Shown in pieces: positions 7,045-14,505 of a stretch of 26,346 bases of DNA. The notes under the pieces were generated by a model. It was not told the origin of the DNA, searched no databases, and worked only from the letters and a program-made list of their open reading frames with translations. This DNA comes from Desulfobacteraceae bacterium. GTDB taxonomy: Bacteria > Desulfobacterota > DSM-4660 > Desulfatiglandales > Desulfatiglandaceae. Every line of letters starts with the position of its first letter. Position 1 is the stretch's first letter. The stretch spans positions 1 to 26,346 of the forward strand of contig JAUWPC010000007.1 in NCBI GenBank assembly GCA_030611815.1, read 5' to 3'. The position numbers and the translations under genes are program-made.

Positions 7045-7101
7045 CAGATCGAAATCTTCCCGGGAAAGTTGAGATCTGTTTGAGGTCTGTTTGAGGTAAG
7101 G
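7045..7101 (+). promoter_or_regulatory. Leader hairpin and 11-bp tandem units upstream of ubiE/menG
   Basis: CAGATC (7045-7050) pairs with GATCTG (7073-7078) around the perfect palindrome TTCCCGGGAA (7057-7066), giving an imperfect hairpin. It runs into three degenerate 11-bp direct repeats: ttgagatctgt (7069-7079), ttgaggtctgt (7080-7090) and ttgaggtaagg (7091-7101). The third unit supplies the GAGGT Shine-Dalgarno of the ATG at 7104, and the second offers a spare one. It could be an operator or a translational control site; no regulator can be named. The remaining 6960-7044 shows nothing else recognisable. Confidence 0.4.
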
Positions 7102-7103
7102 GG

Positions 7104-7850
7104 ATGGAATCCTCTAAAAATCGATATCCTTCAGTTAAAGAAATAAATGACTATGACCGAATTAGAATAGTCAAGGAGATATTTTCCACTATCACGGGAA
7201 AATATGATTTCTTGAACCATTTTCTGAGCCTTAGACGGGATGTTGCCTGGCGCCGTTTTACAGTAGAGCAGATGAGGTTTTTCAATACTTACAGATTCTT
7301 GGATGTGGCAACCGGTACCTCTGATCTGGCCATCGAAGCGGCCCTGCAATATCCTGATATACAGGTGATAGGCCTCGATTTTGTGCGGCAAATGTTAGAC
7401 CAGGGGATGAAAAAAATTGAAAGCAAGGGCCTTTCCACAAGGATTGACTTGATAAAGGGGGATGCCCTGCATATCCCGCTCCCGGATAAAAGCTTTGATG
7501 CTGCCGGAGTCGCTTTCGGCATACGCAATATCCCAGACAAGATAAGGGCACTTACTGAGTTGAGAAGGGTGGTAGTCCCTCGAGGTCAAGTGTTGGTCCT
7601 GGAGATGACTTTTCCCCGGATCCCCTGCTTCAGACAGTTTTATGATCTCTACTTGAACAGGATTCTTCCGCTCCTTGCCAGGGTTTTTTCTCCCAACCCC
7701 GACGCATACTATTACCTCGGTGAATCCATAATGAATTTTCCCTCAGTAAAGGGCTTTGCACTGATGATGAAAGATGCGGGATTGGTTGATGTGGAAGTGT
7801 ACACTTTGACCTTAGGAATCTGCCATCTATTTATAGGGCATAAACCTTAA
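7104..7850 (+). CDS. ubiE: UbiE/MenG demethylmenaquinone (or ubiquinone-pathway) C-methyltransferase
   Basis: A 248-aa SAM-dependent methyltransferase of normal family length. Signature segments are YDFLN (34-38), the glycine-rich SAM motif DVATGTSD (67-74), FGIRN (138-142) and YYLGESIMNFP near the C-terminus, all typical of UbiE/MenG. In anaerobes of this type the substrate is normally demethylmenaquinone, so it would act in late menaquinone synthesis at the cytoplasmic membrane; 'menG' is an equally fair name. No other quinone genes are nearby. A 145-bp gap with its own leader structure separates it from the redox operon. The stop codon (7848-7850) directly abuts the inverted-repeat element at 7851-8137. 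Confidence 0.93.
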   Translation: MESSKNRYPSVKEINDYDRIRIVKEIFSTITGKYDFLNHFLSLRRDVAWRRFTVEQMRFFNTYRFLDVATGTSDLAIEAALQYPDIQVIGLDFVRQMLDQGMKKIESKGLSTRIDLIKGDALHIPLPDKSFDAAGVAFGIRNIPDKIRALTELRRVVVPRGQVLVLEMTFPRIPCFRQFYDLYLNRILPLLARVFSPNPDAYYYLGESIMNFPSVKGFALMMKDAGLVDVEVYTLTLGICHLFIGHKP

Positions 7851-8137
7851 GTAACCGTTCACGGCTCAGAAGTTCCCCTCCCAGCGGGATCTTGACAGGG
7901 TTCAGAGTAAACTTCCTAAGCTAACTACTGACAATAATTCGCAATTGTCCGTAAATAAGAACTTTTTACGGGCGTATCATAATCTTAATCGTACTCTTAA
8001 TCATAATCGTATTGAGTAAGATTAGGATTATGATTAAGATTATGAAATAGGAAAGCTGTCGCATCCCTTAACCTCTGAACCCCGTCGAAGATCCCCGCAC
8101 ATAGTGCGGAGGAACCTTTGAACCTGTGAACGGCTAC
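7851..8137. repeat. ~287-bp imperfect inverted-repeat element between convergent genes
   Basis: Arms at 7851-7914 and 8066-8137 are imperfect reverse complements. The left outer end is gtaaccgttcac; the right end reversed reads gtagccgttcac. Farther in, GGGATCTT and GGGTTCAGAG recur in both arms. The right arm contains an additional perfect hairpin (CCGCAC ata GTGCGG, 8095-8109). The arms use repeated GTTCA/AGGTTC words. No ORF or transposase is inside. The element fills nearly the whole gap between the ubiE and response-regulator stops, so it could end transcription from both sides, or it may be a MITE-like remnant. Confidence 0.7.
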
Positions 8138-8160
8138 AAGGACTTTTTACGGGCGTATCA
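7961..8160. repeat. 19-bp direct repeat pair (7961-7979 and 8142-8160), one copy at the 3' end of the regulator gene
   Basis: ACTTTTTACGGGCGTATCA occurs exactly at 7961-7979 and 8142-8160, 181 bp apart. The second copy contains the last codons and stop of the response regulator (minus strand, ...LIRP-stop). The first copy, with CCGTAAA at 7949-7955, also forms a small hairpin. The pair suggests duplication of the gene end when the intervening segment was inserted or rearranged. Confidence 0.75.
7978..8044. repeat. AT-rich hexamer-word palindrome in the convergent spacer
   Basis: Outer arms cataatcttaatc (7978-7990) and gattaagattatg (8032-8044) are exact reverse complements over 13 bp. The left half is built of hexamers ending in AATC (with two departures), the right half of GATTNN hexamers, so several hairpin registers compete, including a 14-bp pairing of TCTTAATCATAATC with its complement at 8025-8038. 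It may act as a bidirectional terminator, though neither side has a classical U-run. Confidence 0.7.
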
Positions 8161-9553
8161 ATTTTGAATCATTCTTTTCAGACACACCCGGTTTCTCCAA
8201 TCTGTATCGCAAGGAACGTAAGTTGATGCCCAATAGCTCGGCGGCTCCCTGCTTTGATCCACGGGCAATTTCCAGGGCCTGAACAAGATACTCCCTCTCG
8301 ATTTCCAACATCACCTCATCCAACTGAATCCCATCCGGACCCAAGTCAGTCCTTCGTTTCCTCCTCTCGTTCCCTCTCTCTCTCAGGCTGGATAGGGCAA
8401 GGCTCTCAGGCAGGACAATATTCGAAGTCTCCAAGGCCGCGCTTCGTTCAACGATATTCTCCAACTCTCTGACGTTACCCGGGAATGAGTATTTCTTGAG
8501 AATGTCCATGGCATAAGTAGAAATTTTTCTGATATCTTTTCCCATCTCCATGGAGAATTTCTCAAGGAAATGCTGGGCCAATATAGGCAGATCTCCTTCC
8601 CTATTCCTCAAAGGAGGTATGGTAACGGGAATTACATTCAGCCTGAAATAGAGATCTTCCCTGAAGTTTTTATCGATGACCTCCATTTCAAGATCCTTGT
8701 TGGTTGCAGAAATGAAGCGAACATCGACGGTCTTAACTTCGGTCCCCCCAACAGCGGTAAATGTCCTCTCCTGAATCACTCTTAATAGTTTGACCTGGAT
8801 AACCAGAGAGAGTTCGCCCACTTCATCGAAAAAAACCGTTCCTCCATCCGCAACATCAAACAGGCCTTCTTTGTCTGCGACGGCGCCGGTGAATGCCCCC
8901 TTCTTGTAACCGAACAGTTCGCTCTCTATCAAATTTTCAGGAATCCCGGCGCAATTAATTACAACGATAGGCTTATCCCGCCTTTCGCTCAAATTGTGTA
9001 TCGCCTTGGCTACTAATTCTTTTCCTGTTCCGCTTTCACCCGAAATAAGGATATTTGTCTTTGTCTGTGAAACCCTCTCTATAAGATCATACACCTTCCT
9101 CATTTGCGGGCTTTCCCCGATTAAAGAACCAAAATGGCAACGGCTTTTTGAACCTTTATCCTCTTCTATGGGCCTTGCCTTGGATCCCAAGGCATCATTG
9201 ATAACCCTCTTGAAGTCATTAACCTTAAAGGGCTTTGGGATATAATCGTAGGCCCCCTCTTTCATCGCCTCCACGGCAGTCTCGGCCGTGGCAAAGGCTG
9301 AAATCAGAACGACTATAGCGCCTGGATTCACATCCTTGGCCTTTTTGAGGACCCCTATCCCGTTGATATTCTTCATGCGAATATCGGTAATAACCAGGTC
9401 AAAGGTCTCTCTGTCCAAGATCTCGCAGGCCTGTTCACCGTCATTTGCAATAATCACCTCGTAGCCTTCTTTAGTAAGCATGATTTCCAAGAACTCCCGC
9501 ATGCTCTTTTCATCATCGACCACTAAGATCTTAGCTCTCTTTTTCCCAGACAA
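8147..9553 (-). CDS. Sigma-54-dependent response regulator, PilR/NtrC type
   Basis: Three domains are clear over 468 aa (numbering from the TTG at 9553). The receiver (about 8-123) has acceptor D57 in 'LVITDIRMKN' and K107. The AAA+ domain has Walker A GESGTGKE at 172-179, the sigma-54 contact loop GAFTGA at 219-224 and Walker B TVFFDEVG. A C-terminal Fis-type helix-turn-helix follows (GSKQGAAELLGINLRSLRYR). 'SLRYRLEK' resembles PilR-type activators, but no pil genes and no histidine kinase are nearby, so targets are unknown. A start at 9565 is open, but TTG 9553 has GGAGGG just before it. Either start lies inside the end of pyrC, so the two are probably translationally coupled. The stop lies within a 19-bp duplicated sequence. 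Confidence 0.9.
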   Translation of the reverse strand: MSGKKRAKILVVDDEKSMREFLEIMLTKEGYEVIIANDGEQACEILDRETFDLVITDIRMKNINGIGVLKKAKDVNPGAIVVLISAFATAETAVEAMKEGAYDYIPKPFKVNDFKRVINDALGSKARPIEEDKGSKSRCHFGSLIGESPQMRKVYDLIERVSQTKTNILISGESGTGKELVAKAIHNLSERRDKPIVVINCAGIPENLIESELFGYKKGAFTGAVADKEGLFDVADGGTVFFDEVGELSLVIQVKLLRVIQERTFTAVGGTEVKTVDVRFISATNKDLEMEVIDKNFREDLYFRLNVIPVTIPPLRNREGDLPILAQHFLEKFSMEMGKDIRKISTYAMDILKKYSFPGNVRELENIVERSAALETSNIVLPESLALSSLRERGNERRKRRTDLGPDGIQLDEVMLEIEREYLVQALEIARGSKQGAAELLGINLRSLRYRLEKPGVSEKNDSKLIRP

Positions 9554-10823
9554 TCTTCCCTCCAACCATGGTCAATTCATTTATCCCCTTCAGGCTCGTC
9601 CCTATGAACGGGGAATTCCTGCTCTTGGAAAGAATTTGATCCTCCTCAAACAGATATTCATATTCGGGGTCGATTATGGCTAAATCAGCATCCCCTCCCT
9701 CAACAAGGCGGCCGCCAGTAATTCCGATAATATCCGCCCCATTACTGGAAAGTTTGCCAATGGCCTCGGTCAGACTCAATATCCCCTCCCTAACCAATTT
9801 AAGAGTCAGCGGCAGTGCAGTTTGAAGGCCTATCATCCCAAAGGCCGCCTTGTCAAATTCGAGATCCTTCTCCAAGGTGCTGTGAGGCGCATGGTCCGTG
9901 GCAATTACGTCAATAACGCCCTTTGCTAAACCCTCCTTGATAGCCTCAACATCTTTATCAGTCCTGAGAGGGGGGTTCACCTTAAAAACAGTATCATAGC
10001 CGACAACCGCGCCATGATCCAGGCTAAAGTAGTGGGGGGCGGTCTCCGCTGTGACCAGGACACCCTCTTCCTTGGCCCTCCTGATCAACTCAACTGATCC
10101 TGCTGTGCTGACATGCGCAATATGAACAGGACATCCCGTCAGTTTTGACAGGGAGATTTCCCTATAAACCATAACATCTTCGCTCGCGGCAGGAATCCCG
10201 GCAAGGCCGATCCGAGTCGATACCACCCCTTCATGCATCACACCATCTCCTGAGAGGCTTCTGTCTTCGCAGTGGGAAATGACCTTTAGACCATAATAAG
10301 AGGCGTATTCGAGGGCCCTTCTCATAAGCTCGCTATTGGAAACAGGAAATCCATCGTCCGAAACACCAACTGCCCCCGCCTCTCGAAGTTCGCCGAAATT
10401 GGTTAGCGTCTTTCCCATCTGCCCTTTTGAGATGGCTGCAATCGGATAGACTTTGGCTGAACCCGCCCTTTTTCCCTGCTCCAAGATAAATTCTGTAACC
10501 GATCGACAGTCGTTCGGAGGCTCGGTGTTGGGCATGCAGGCAATGGCAGTGTAACCTCCTGCAGCAGCAGACCTTGCCCCCGTAGCGACCGTTTCTTTAT
10601 GCTCGTGCCCCGGCTCTCTCAAATGCACGTGCATATCAATCAAGCCCGGAATGACGATCCTGTCAGACGCTTCAATAATCCTTATTCGAGGGCTTTTTTC
10701 CTGAAACACTCCCCGGGGAAATATCTTATTGATTTTACCTCTTTCAATAAGTAAATCAACCTTTTCAACTGTCTCGCTAACGGGATCTACGAGATCACCG
10801 CCCCTGATCAACGTCAAATTCAT
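9531..10823 (-). CDS. pyrC: Dihydroorotase, type I (pyrimidine biosynthesis)
   Basis: A 430-aa zinc amidohydrolase that interconverts N-carbamoyl-aspartate and dihydroorotate in de novo UMP synthesis. Metal and substrate motifs are in place: DMHVHLR (H65, H67, R69), GVSDDG (D157), H184 in 'ISHCED', H237 in 'HIAHVS' and ATDHAPH with catalytic D310. This is the pattern of active type I enzymes, not the degenerate PyrC' forms. The frame is open to 10880, but ATG 10823 has GGAGGGG four bases upstream and matches the family N-terminus. pyrB, its usual partner, is not adjacent: the upstream neighbour is the ribosomal operon terminator, so pyrC probably has a promoter in about 10824-10902. Its 3' end overlaps the regulator gene. 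Confidence 0.95.
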   Translation of the reverse strand: MNLTLIRGGDLVDPVSETVEKVDLLIERGKINKIFPRGVFQEKSPRIRIIEASDRIVIPGLIDMHVHLREPGHEHKETVATGARSAAAGGYTAIACMPNTEPPNDCRSVTEFILEQGKRAGSAKVYPIAAISKGQMGKTLTNFGELREAGAVGVSDDGFPVSNSELMRRALEYASYYGLKVISHCEDRSLSGDGVMHEGVVSTRIGLAGIPAASEDVMVYREISLSKLTGCPVHIAHVSTAGSVELIRRAKEEGVLVTAETAPHYFSLDHGAVVGYDTVFKVNPPLRTDKDVEAIKEGLAKGVIDVIATDHAPHSTLEKDLEFDKAAFGMIGLQTALPLTLKLVREGILSLTEAIGKLSSNGADIIGITGGRLVEGGDADLAIIDPEYEYLFEEDQILSKSRNSPFIGTSLKGINELTMVGGKIVWEKES

Positions 10824-10902
10824 TAGCCCCTCCGCAGGTCCTGCCCTCTGAGCCCATGCCCAACAGATCTTTATGACCAAATTTGATCACCTTAGACTCC
10901 TC

Positions 10903-10939
10903 AAAAAAAACCCCCCTTGCCTTTGATCAGGCAAGAGGG
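10903..10939 (-). terminator. Rho-independent terminator of the ribosomal protein operon
   Basis: Read on the minus strand, the hairpin CCCTCTTGCC / GGCAAGGGG (10930-10939 with 10913-10921, loop TGATCAAA) is followed by eight T (10903-10910). It lies about 165 bp after the rplQ stop. The stretch 10940-11103 holds no ORF; only a short ATCCGT/ACGGAT inverted pair (11042-11078) was seen. Confidence 0.85.
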
Positions 10940-11103
10940 TCATTATTATTGCTCCCACATGCAATCATTTTCTAATTGATAAGCTTATTGTTTCGATTAA
11001 GAATAGAATGTTGAATAATTCAGGCGAACCATGCGCCTCTGAATCCGTAACAGTTTCAGATGCTACAACATAACGGATACGGACTCAACCTCAAAAATGG
11101 GGA

Positions 11104-11532
11104 CTACCCCTTTTCCTCCTTTTTCTTGCCTGCACCCGATCGTTTGGCCTTCTTTTCCCGCGATTTCACGCTTTCATCCGCAGGCAGGAGTTGAATAACA
11201 GAAACAGACGCTCCGTCCCCCTTTCGAACACCCTTCTTTACAATCCTAAGGTATCCCCCCTGTCTATCAAGATATCGATCCTTCAGGTCACCAAACAGCT
11301 TGTGAATTACACCCTTGTCTTGCATATAGGCAAGGGCCTGGCGCCTTGCATGGAGATCCCCCCGTTTGGCAAGAGTAATCATTTTTTCGGCCACAGGCCT
11401 AACCACCTTGGCTTTCGCATCGGTTGTTACAATCTGTTCATGTTCGAACAGGGACGTCACCATATTTCGGAGCATCGCCCTGCGGTGACTCGTATTACGT
11501 CCCAGCTGTTTCCCTGCCTTCCTGTGCCTCAT
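11104..11532 (-). CDS. rplQ: Ribosomal protein bL17
   Basis: 142 aa. The N-terminus MRHRKAGKQLGRNTSHRRAM is diagnostic of L17, a large-subunit protein near the exit tunnel. The core ends at about residue 118 (VSVIQLLPA). The remaining ~24 residues are a lysine/glutamate-rich tail (SREKKAKRSGAGKKKEEKG), longer and more charged than the minimal form. Its ATG overlaps the rpoA stop (ATGA), so translation is coupled. It is the last gene of the operon before the terminator at 10903-10939. Confidence 0.97.
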   Translation of the reverse strand: MRHRKAGKQLGRNTSHRRAMLRNMVTSLFEHEQIVTTDAKAKVVRPVAEKMITLAKRGDLHARRQALAYMQDKGVIHKLFGDLKDRYLDRQGGYLRIVKKGVRKGDGASVSVIQLLPADESVKSREKKAKRSGAGKKKEEKG

Positions 11533-12704
11533 TTATCTTTTCCCTTTCCCTTTTTCTCGCCCTTTTTTCCGCTAAGGTCTTCTTTCTTCGTCTTTCCTTC
11601 CCCCTTTTCCCCTTTCTTCTCTATCTCTCGATCGCTTTCTTCGTTTTCGTCTCGATCTACTTCTTTCTTCTCTTTTCCCTCTTCTTCTTTTCCTTCTTCT
11701 TCCTCATCAGGGATCATAGGGGCAGGGAAATTATCTAATTTCATACCTAAAAAAAGCCCCATCTCCTCGAGAATAGCCTTAATCTCATTGAGAGACTTTC
11801 TTCCAAAGTTCTTGGTCTTTAACATCTCCGCATCTGTCTTTTGAACTAATTCACCTATCAGTGTAATCTTGGCATTTTGCAAACAATTGGCGGAACGTAC
11901 AGACAGTTCAAGGTCTGAAACAGGCCGGAAAAGATTTTCGTTTATCTTCTCGTTCTCCTCATCCTCTTCCTCTTCCACCGGTTCCGGCTCTTCCTCAAAA
12001 TTGATGAACGGGTTCATCTGCTCTTTAAGGATCTTAGCCGAGAAAGCCACGGCATCTTCAGGAAGCACACTCCCATCTGTCCAGATCTCCAAGGTCAGCT
12101 TGTCATAATCGGTAACCTGGCCCACCCTGGCATTCGTCACAACATAATTCACTTTTTGAATGGGGGAAAACACCGCATCCATTGGAATCACACCGATAGG
12201 CATATTCGCGGGCTTGCTACTATCGGCCGGAACATAACCCTTTCCTGTCCTGACCACCATCTCCATATTCAGTTTAGCTTCCTTATTAAGGGTTGCTATG
12301 TGCTGATCAGGATTAAGGACCTCCACTAAATCGTTCGGCTCAATATCTCCGGCGGTAACCGTTCCCTCCCCTTCTCGGTGCAGGTAGATTACCGTTTCTT
12401 CCTCATCGATGACTTTAAGTTTTATCTCCTTCAAATTCAATATGATATCCGTTACATCCTCGAGGACGCCTGTAATGGTTGAGAACTCATGAAGCACCTC
12501 ATCAAACTTAACGGACACAATTGCCGCGCCCTGAAGGGATGACAAAAGAACACGTCTCAACGAATTTCCGATAGTGATTCCGAATCCCCGCTCGAGCGGT
12601 TCGCATACAAATTTGCCGTAATTATTTGTATAACTCCCCTGATTGATTTCAATCCGTTTCGGTTTAATCAACTCGCGCCAGTTTTTGCTTTTTTGATCTA
12701 CCAA
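11529..12704 (-). CDS. rpoA: RNA polymerase alpha subunit with extended charged C-terminal tail
   Basis: 391 aa, against about 330-340 for most bacterial RpoA. The N-terminal assembly domain is intact (GFGITIGNSLRRVLLSSLQG at about 40-59). An acidic linker (EEEPEPVEEEEDEENE, 237-252) leads to the C-terminal domain (SVRSANCLQNAKI..., KNFGRKSLNEIK at 298-309), the part that contacts UP elements and activators. After residue ~331 there is an additional ~60-residue tail made almost only of E, K, D, G and R. The start is TTG with GGGGAGG upstream. The gap to rpsD is 81 bp and contains a short ATTGA-word tract (12723-12746). Confidence 0.95.
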   Translation of the reverse strand: MVDQKSKNWRELIKPKRIEINQGSYTNNYGKFVCEPLERGFGITIGNSLRRVLLSSLQGAAIVSVKFDEVLHEFSTITGVLEDVTDIILNLKEIKLKVIDEEETVIYLHREGEGTVTAGDIEPNDLVEVLNPDQHIATLNKEAKLNMEMVVRTGKGYVPADSSKPANMPIGVIPMDAVFSPIQKVNYVVTNARVGQVTDYDKLTLEIWTDGSVLPEDAVAFSAKILKEQMNPFINFEEEPEPVEEEEDEENEKINENLFRPVSDLELSVRSANCLQNAKITLIGELVQKTDAEMLKTKNFGRKSLNEIKAILEEMGLFLGMKLDNFPAPMIPDEEEEGKEEEGKEKKEVDRDENEESDREIEKKGEKGEGKTKKEDLSGKKGEKKGKGKDK

Positions 12705-12722
12705 AAAGGCCTCCCCATTTTT

Positions 12723-12746
12723 CTATTGACGATTTTTGATTGATAG
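12723..12746 (-). repeat. Short ATTGA/ATCAA word tract in the rpsD-rpoA spacer
   Basis: The segment ctattgac...gattgatag has CTAT/ATAG ends and two ATTGA-type words; on the minus strand it reads with ATCAA/GTCAA words. It resembles the ATTG tract at 23968-24001 but is shorter and weaker. Confidence 0.45.
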
Positions 12747-12785
12747 TTTTGAACAGTACATCATCAACAACCGGATTCCCATACC

Positions 12786-13415
12786 TTATTTTGAGTACAA
12801 TTCTATGATGAGTTGTTCCTGAATGGGCATCGTGAGATCTTCTCGATTGGGAAGGGCTTTCAGCGTTCCCTTGACCTTCTCTTTATCAACATCAATCCAG
12901 TCCGGCATGCCTCTCCTGACTACAGTCTCCAGTGCCTCAACAATCTGCGCCACTTTCTTGCTCTTATCCTTCGCCCCAATTTCATCTCCCGGCCTCACCT
13001 GGTAAGAGGGTATATTGACTTTCCTGTTGTTCACTAAAAAGTGATTGTGCCTAACTAATTGTCTTGCCTGTTTCCGGGAGGCAGCAAACCCCATCCTGTA
13101 AACAACGTTGTCTAATCGTGATTCAAGCAATATCAACAGGTTTGTCCCTGTAATCCCTTTTTGCTTTTCAGCACGGTAATAATACCCTCTGAACTGTTTT
13201 TCCAGTAACCCATAGATCCTCTTGACTTTCTGCTTCTCCCTGAGCTGGATCCTGTAGTCTGAGAGTTTCCCTCCACGCCTCTGGCCATGCTGTCCGGGAG
13301 CATACGATCTTCTCTCAAAACCGCACTTGTCGCCATAGCACCGGTCACCCTTCAAATAGAGTCTCAGATTCTCTCGTCGGCACAACTTGCACGAAGAATC
13401 GGTATATCGAGCCAA
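12786..13415 (-). CDS. rpsD: Ribosomal protein uS4, zinc-binding form
   Basis: 209 aa. C9, C12, C26 and C31 in the N-terminal segment make the zinc-binding version of S4. The S4 RNA-binding domain follows at about 98-160 (ESRLDNVVYRMGFAASRKQARQLVRHNHFLVN). S4 is a primary 16S rRNA binder. The start is TTG: the conserved MARYTD N-terminus begins exactly there, with GGAGGG five bases upstream. An ATG three bases farther out is in another frame. It lies 58 bp after rpsK. Confidence 0.97.
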   Translation of the reverse strand: MARYTDSSCKLCRRENLRLYLKGDRCYGDKCGFERRSYAPGQHGQRRGGKLSDYRIQLREKQKVKRIYGLLEKQFRGYYYRAEKQKGITGTNLLILLESRLDNVVYRMGFAASRKQARQLVRHNHFLVNNRKVNIPSYQVRPGDEIGAKDKSKKVAQIVEALETVVRRGMPDWIDVDKEKVKGTLKALPNREDLTMPIQEQLIIELYSK

Positions 13416-13439
13416 AACATCCCTCCTGCCTTGGTCATT

Positions 13440-13459
13440 CGTTATCGGTTATCCGTTCC
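13440..13459. repeat. GTTATCGG-word tract in the rpsK-rpsD spacer
   Basis: CGTTATCGGTTATCCGTTCC holds two GTTATC words with a period of 7 nt. The same word occurs in the rplB-rpsS spacer (22994-23013, ttatcggcggttatcggg). Confidence 0.5.
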
Positions 13460-13473
13460 ACAATCCAAAATCT

Positions 13474-13869
13474 CTACACTCTTCGCCTTTTGGGGGGGCG
13501 GCACCCATTATGTGGAATCGGGGTTACATCCCTTATAACAGTAACAGTAAAGCCCTCTACTTGCAGGGAGCGCAAAGCAGCTTCTCTGCCCACTCCAGGC
13601 CCCTTAACCCGTACCTCTGCCACCCTCATCCCCTGATCCATTGCCTGTCTGAGCGCGTCACGCCCCGCAAGCTGGGCAGCAAACGGTGTGCTCTTCCTCG
13701 ATCCTTTGATCCCGCCCCTTCCCGCACTTGACTGGGCAATTACATTTCCACCAGGATCAGTAATAGTCACAATGGTATTATTAAAGGTAGATTGGATATG
13801 GATAATTCCGGAGGGGACATTCCTCTTTTCCCTCTTGGTTCTGCTTCTTTTCTTTGCCGTTTTTGCCAT
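13474..13869 (-). CDS. rpsK: Ribosomal protein uS11
   Basis: 131 aa with an ATG start. It has the basic N-terminus (AKKRSRTKREKRNVPSGIIHIQSTFNNTIVTITDPGG) and the conserved 'HNGCRPPKRRRV' C-terminus of S11, which sits on the 30S platform near the E-site mRNA path. It starts 17 bp after rpsM, in the normal alpha-operon order. Confidence 0.97.
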   Translation of the reverse strand: MAKTAKKRSRTKREKRNVPSGIIHIQSTFNNTIVTITDPGGNVIAQSSAGRGGIKGSRKSTPFAAQLAGRDALRQAMDQGMRVAEVRVKGPGVGREAALRSLQVEGFTVTVIRDVTPIPHNGCRPPKRRRV

Positions 13870-13886
13870 TCGGTTTCCTCAGATTT

Positions 13887-14258
13887 CTATTTTTTTCTCT
13901 TTGACATCACGGACCTGCGGGGGCCCTTTCTCGTCCTTGCATTTGTACTGGTTCTCTGACCCCTGACAGGCAGACCTCTCCTGTGCCTCAATCCACGATA
14001 CGCTCCGAGATCCATCAATCTCTTTATGTTCATGGAGATTTCACGTCTGAGATCACCCTCGACCTTGTGCTTCTCATCGAGAATCTTCCTGATACCCGTA
14101 ATTTGATCAGGCGTGAGATCATCCGATTTAGCATCCCAGTCTATCCCCGCCTCTGAGAGTATTTTCTGCGAAGATGACCTCCCAATACCATAAATATAGG
14201 TAAGGGCAATCTCTATCCTCTTTCCTCTTGGTAAATCGACACCCGCGATTCTTGCCAA
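13887..14258 (-). CDS. rpsM: Ribosomal protein uS13
   Basis: 123 aa. MARIAGVDLPRGKRIEIALTYIYGIG and the basic tail GLPVRGQRTSTNARTRKG are diagnostic of S13, the 30S head protein that contacts the 50S subunit and P-site tRNA. It starts at TTG: the conserved second and third residues (A, R) follow directly and GAGG precedes it. The gap to rpmJ is 79 bp, without recognisable structure. Confidence 0.97.
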   Translation of the reverse strand: MARIAGVDLPRGKRIEIALTYIYGIGRSSSQKILSEAGIDWDAKSDDLTPDQITGIRKILDEKHKVEGDLRREISMNIKRLMDLGAYRGLRHRRGLPVRGQRTSTNARTRKGPRRSVMSKRKK

Positions 14259-14337
14259 TCTCTAACTCCTCTTTCCCTAATAGTCTAAGACCTGCTCATC
14301 ATTAACAACTCAGATTCCGCCTGTTCGCCAGGTCCGG

Positions 14338-14451
14338 TCATCCCTGTCTCTGCTTATGACGAGGATTTTCACAAATCACCCGTGTAATTCCACGTCGTCG
14401 AATGATCTTGCATTTGTTACATATCTTCTTAATTGACGGTCGTACTTTCAT
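14338..14451 (-). CDS. rpmJ: Ribosomal protein bL36, zinc form
   Basis: A 37-residue gene, found by reading the gap between infA and rpsM: MKVRPSIKKICNKCK, then IIRRRGITRVICENPRHKQRQG. The zinc ligands C11, C14, C27 and H32 are all present. The ATG is at 14451 and the stop TGA at 14338-14340. It lies 54 bp after infA, where L36 is expected. L36 is a small 23S rRNA-binding protein of the 50S subunit. Confidence 0.96.
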   Translation of the reverse strand: MKVRPSIKKICNKCKIIRRRGITRVICENPRHKQRQG

Positions 14452-14505
14452 GACGCAAAGCCTCTATCATTTCCACTTTCTATTGTTCTGAAAAACTATT
14501 ATATT

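Noticed and set aside
10824..10880. Longer N-terminus for pyrC
   Set aside because: ATG 10823 has GGAGGGG directly upstream and matches the dihydroorotase N-terminus. The extra 19 codons do not.
10940..11103. Pyrimidine-responsive leader upstream of pyrC
   Set aside because: The region lies before the ribosomal terminator, and I see no PyrR-type hairpin set or U-rich attenuator near the pyrC start.
11191..11844. A 217-codon plus-strand ORF opposite rplQ/rpoA, rich in Ser and Phe
   Set aside because: It is the shadow of the purine-rich charged tails of RpoA and L17 (polypyrimidine on the other strand). The genes beneath it are unambiguous.
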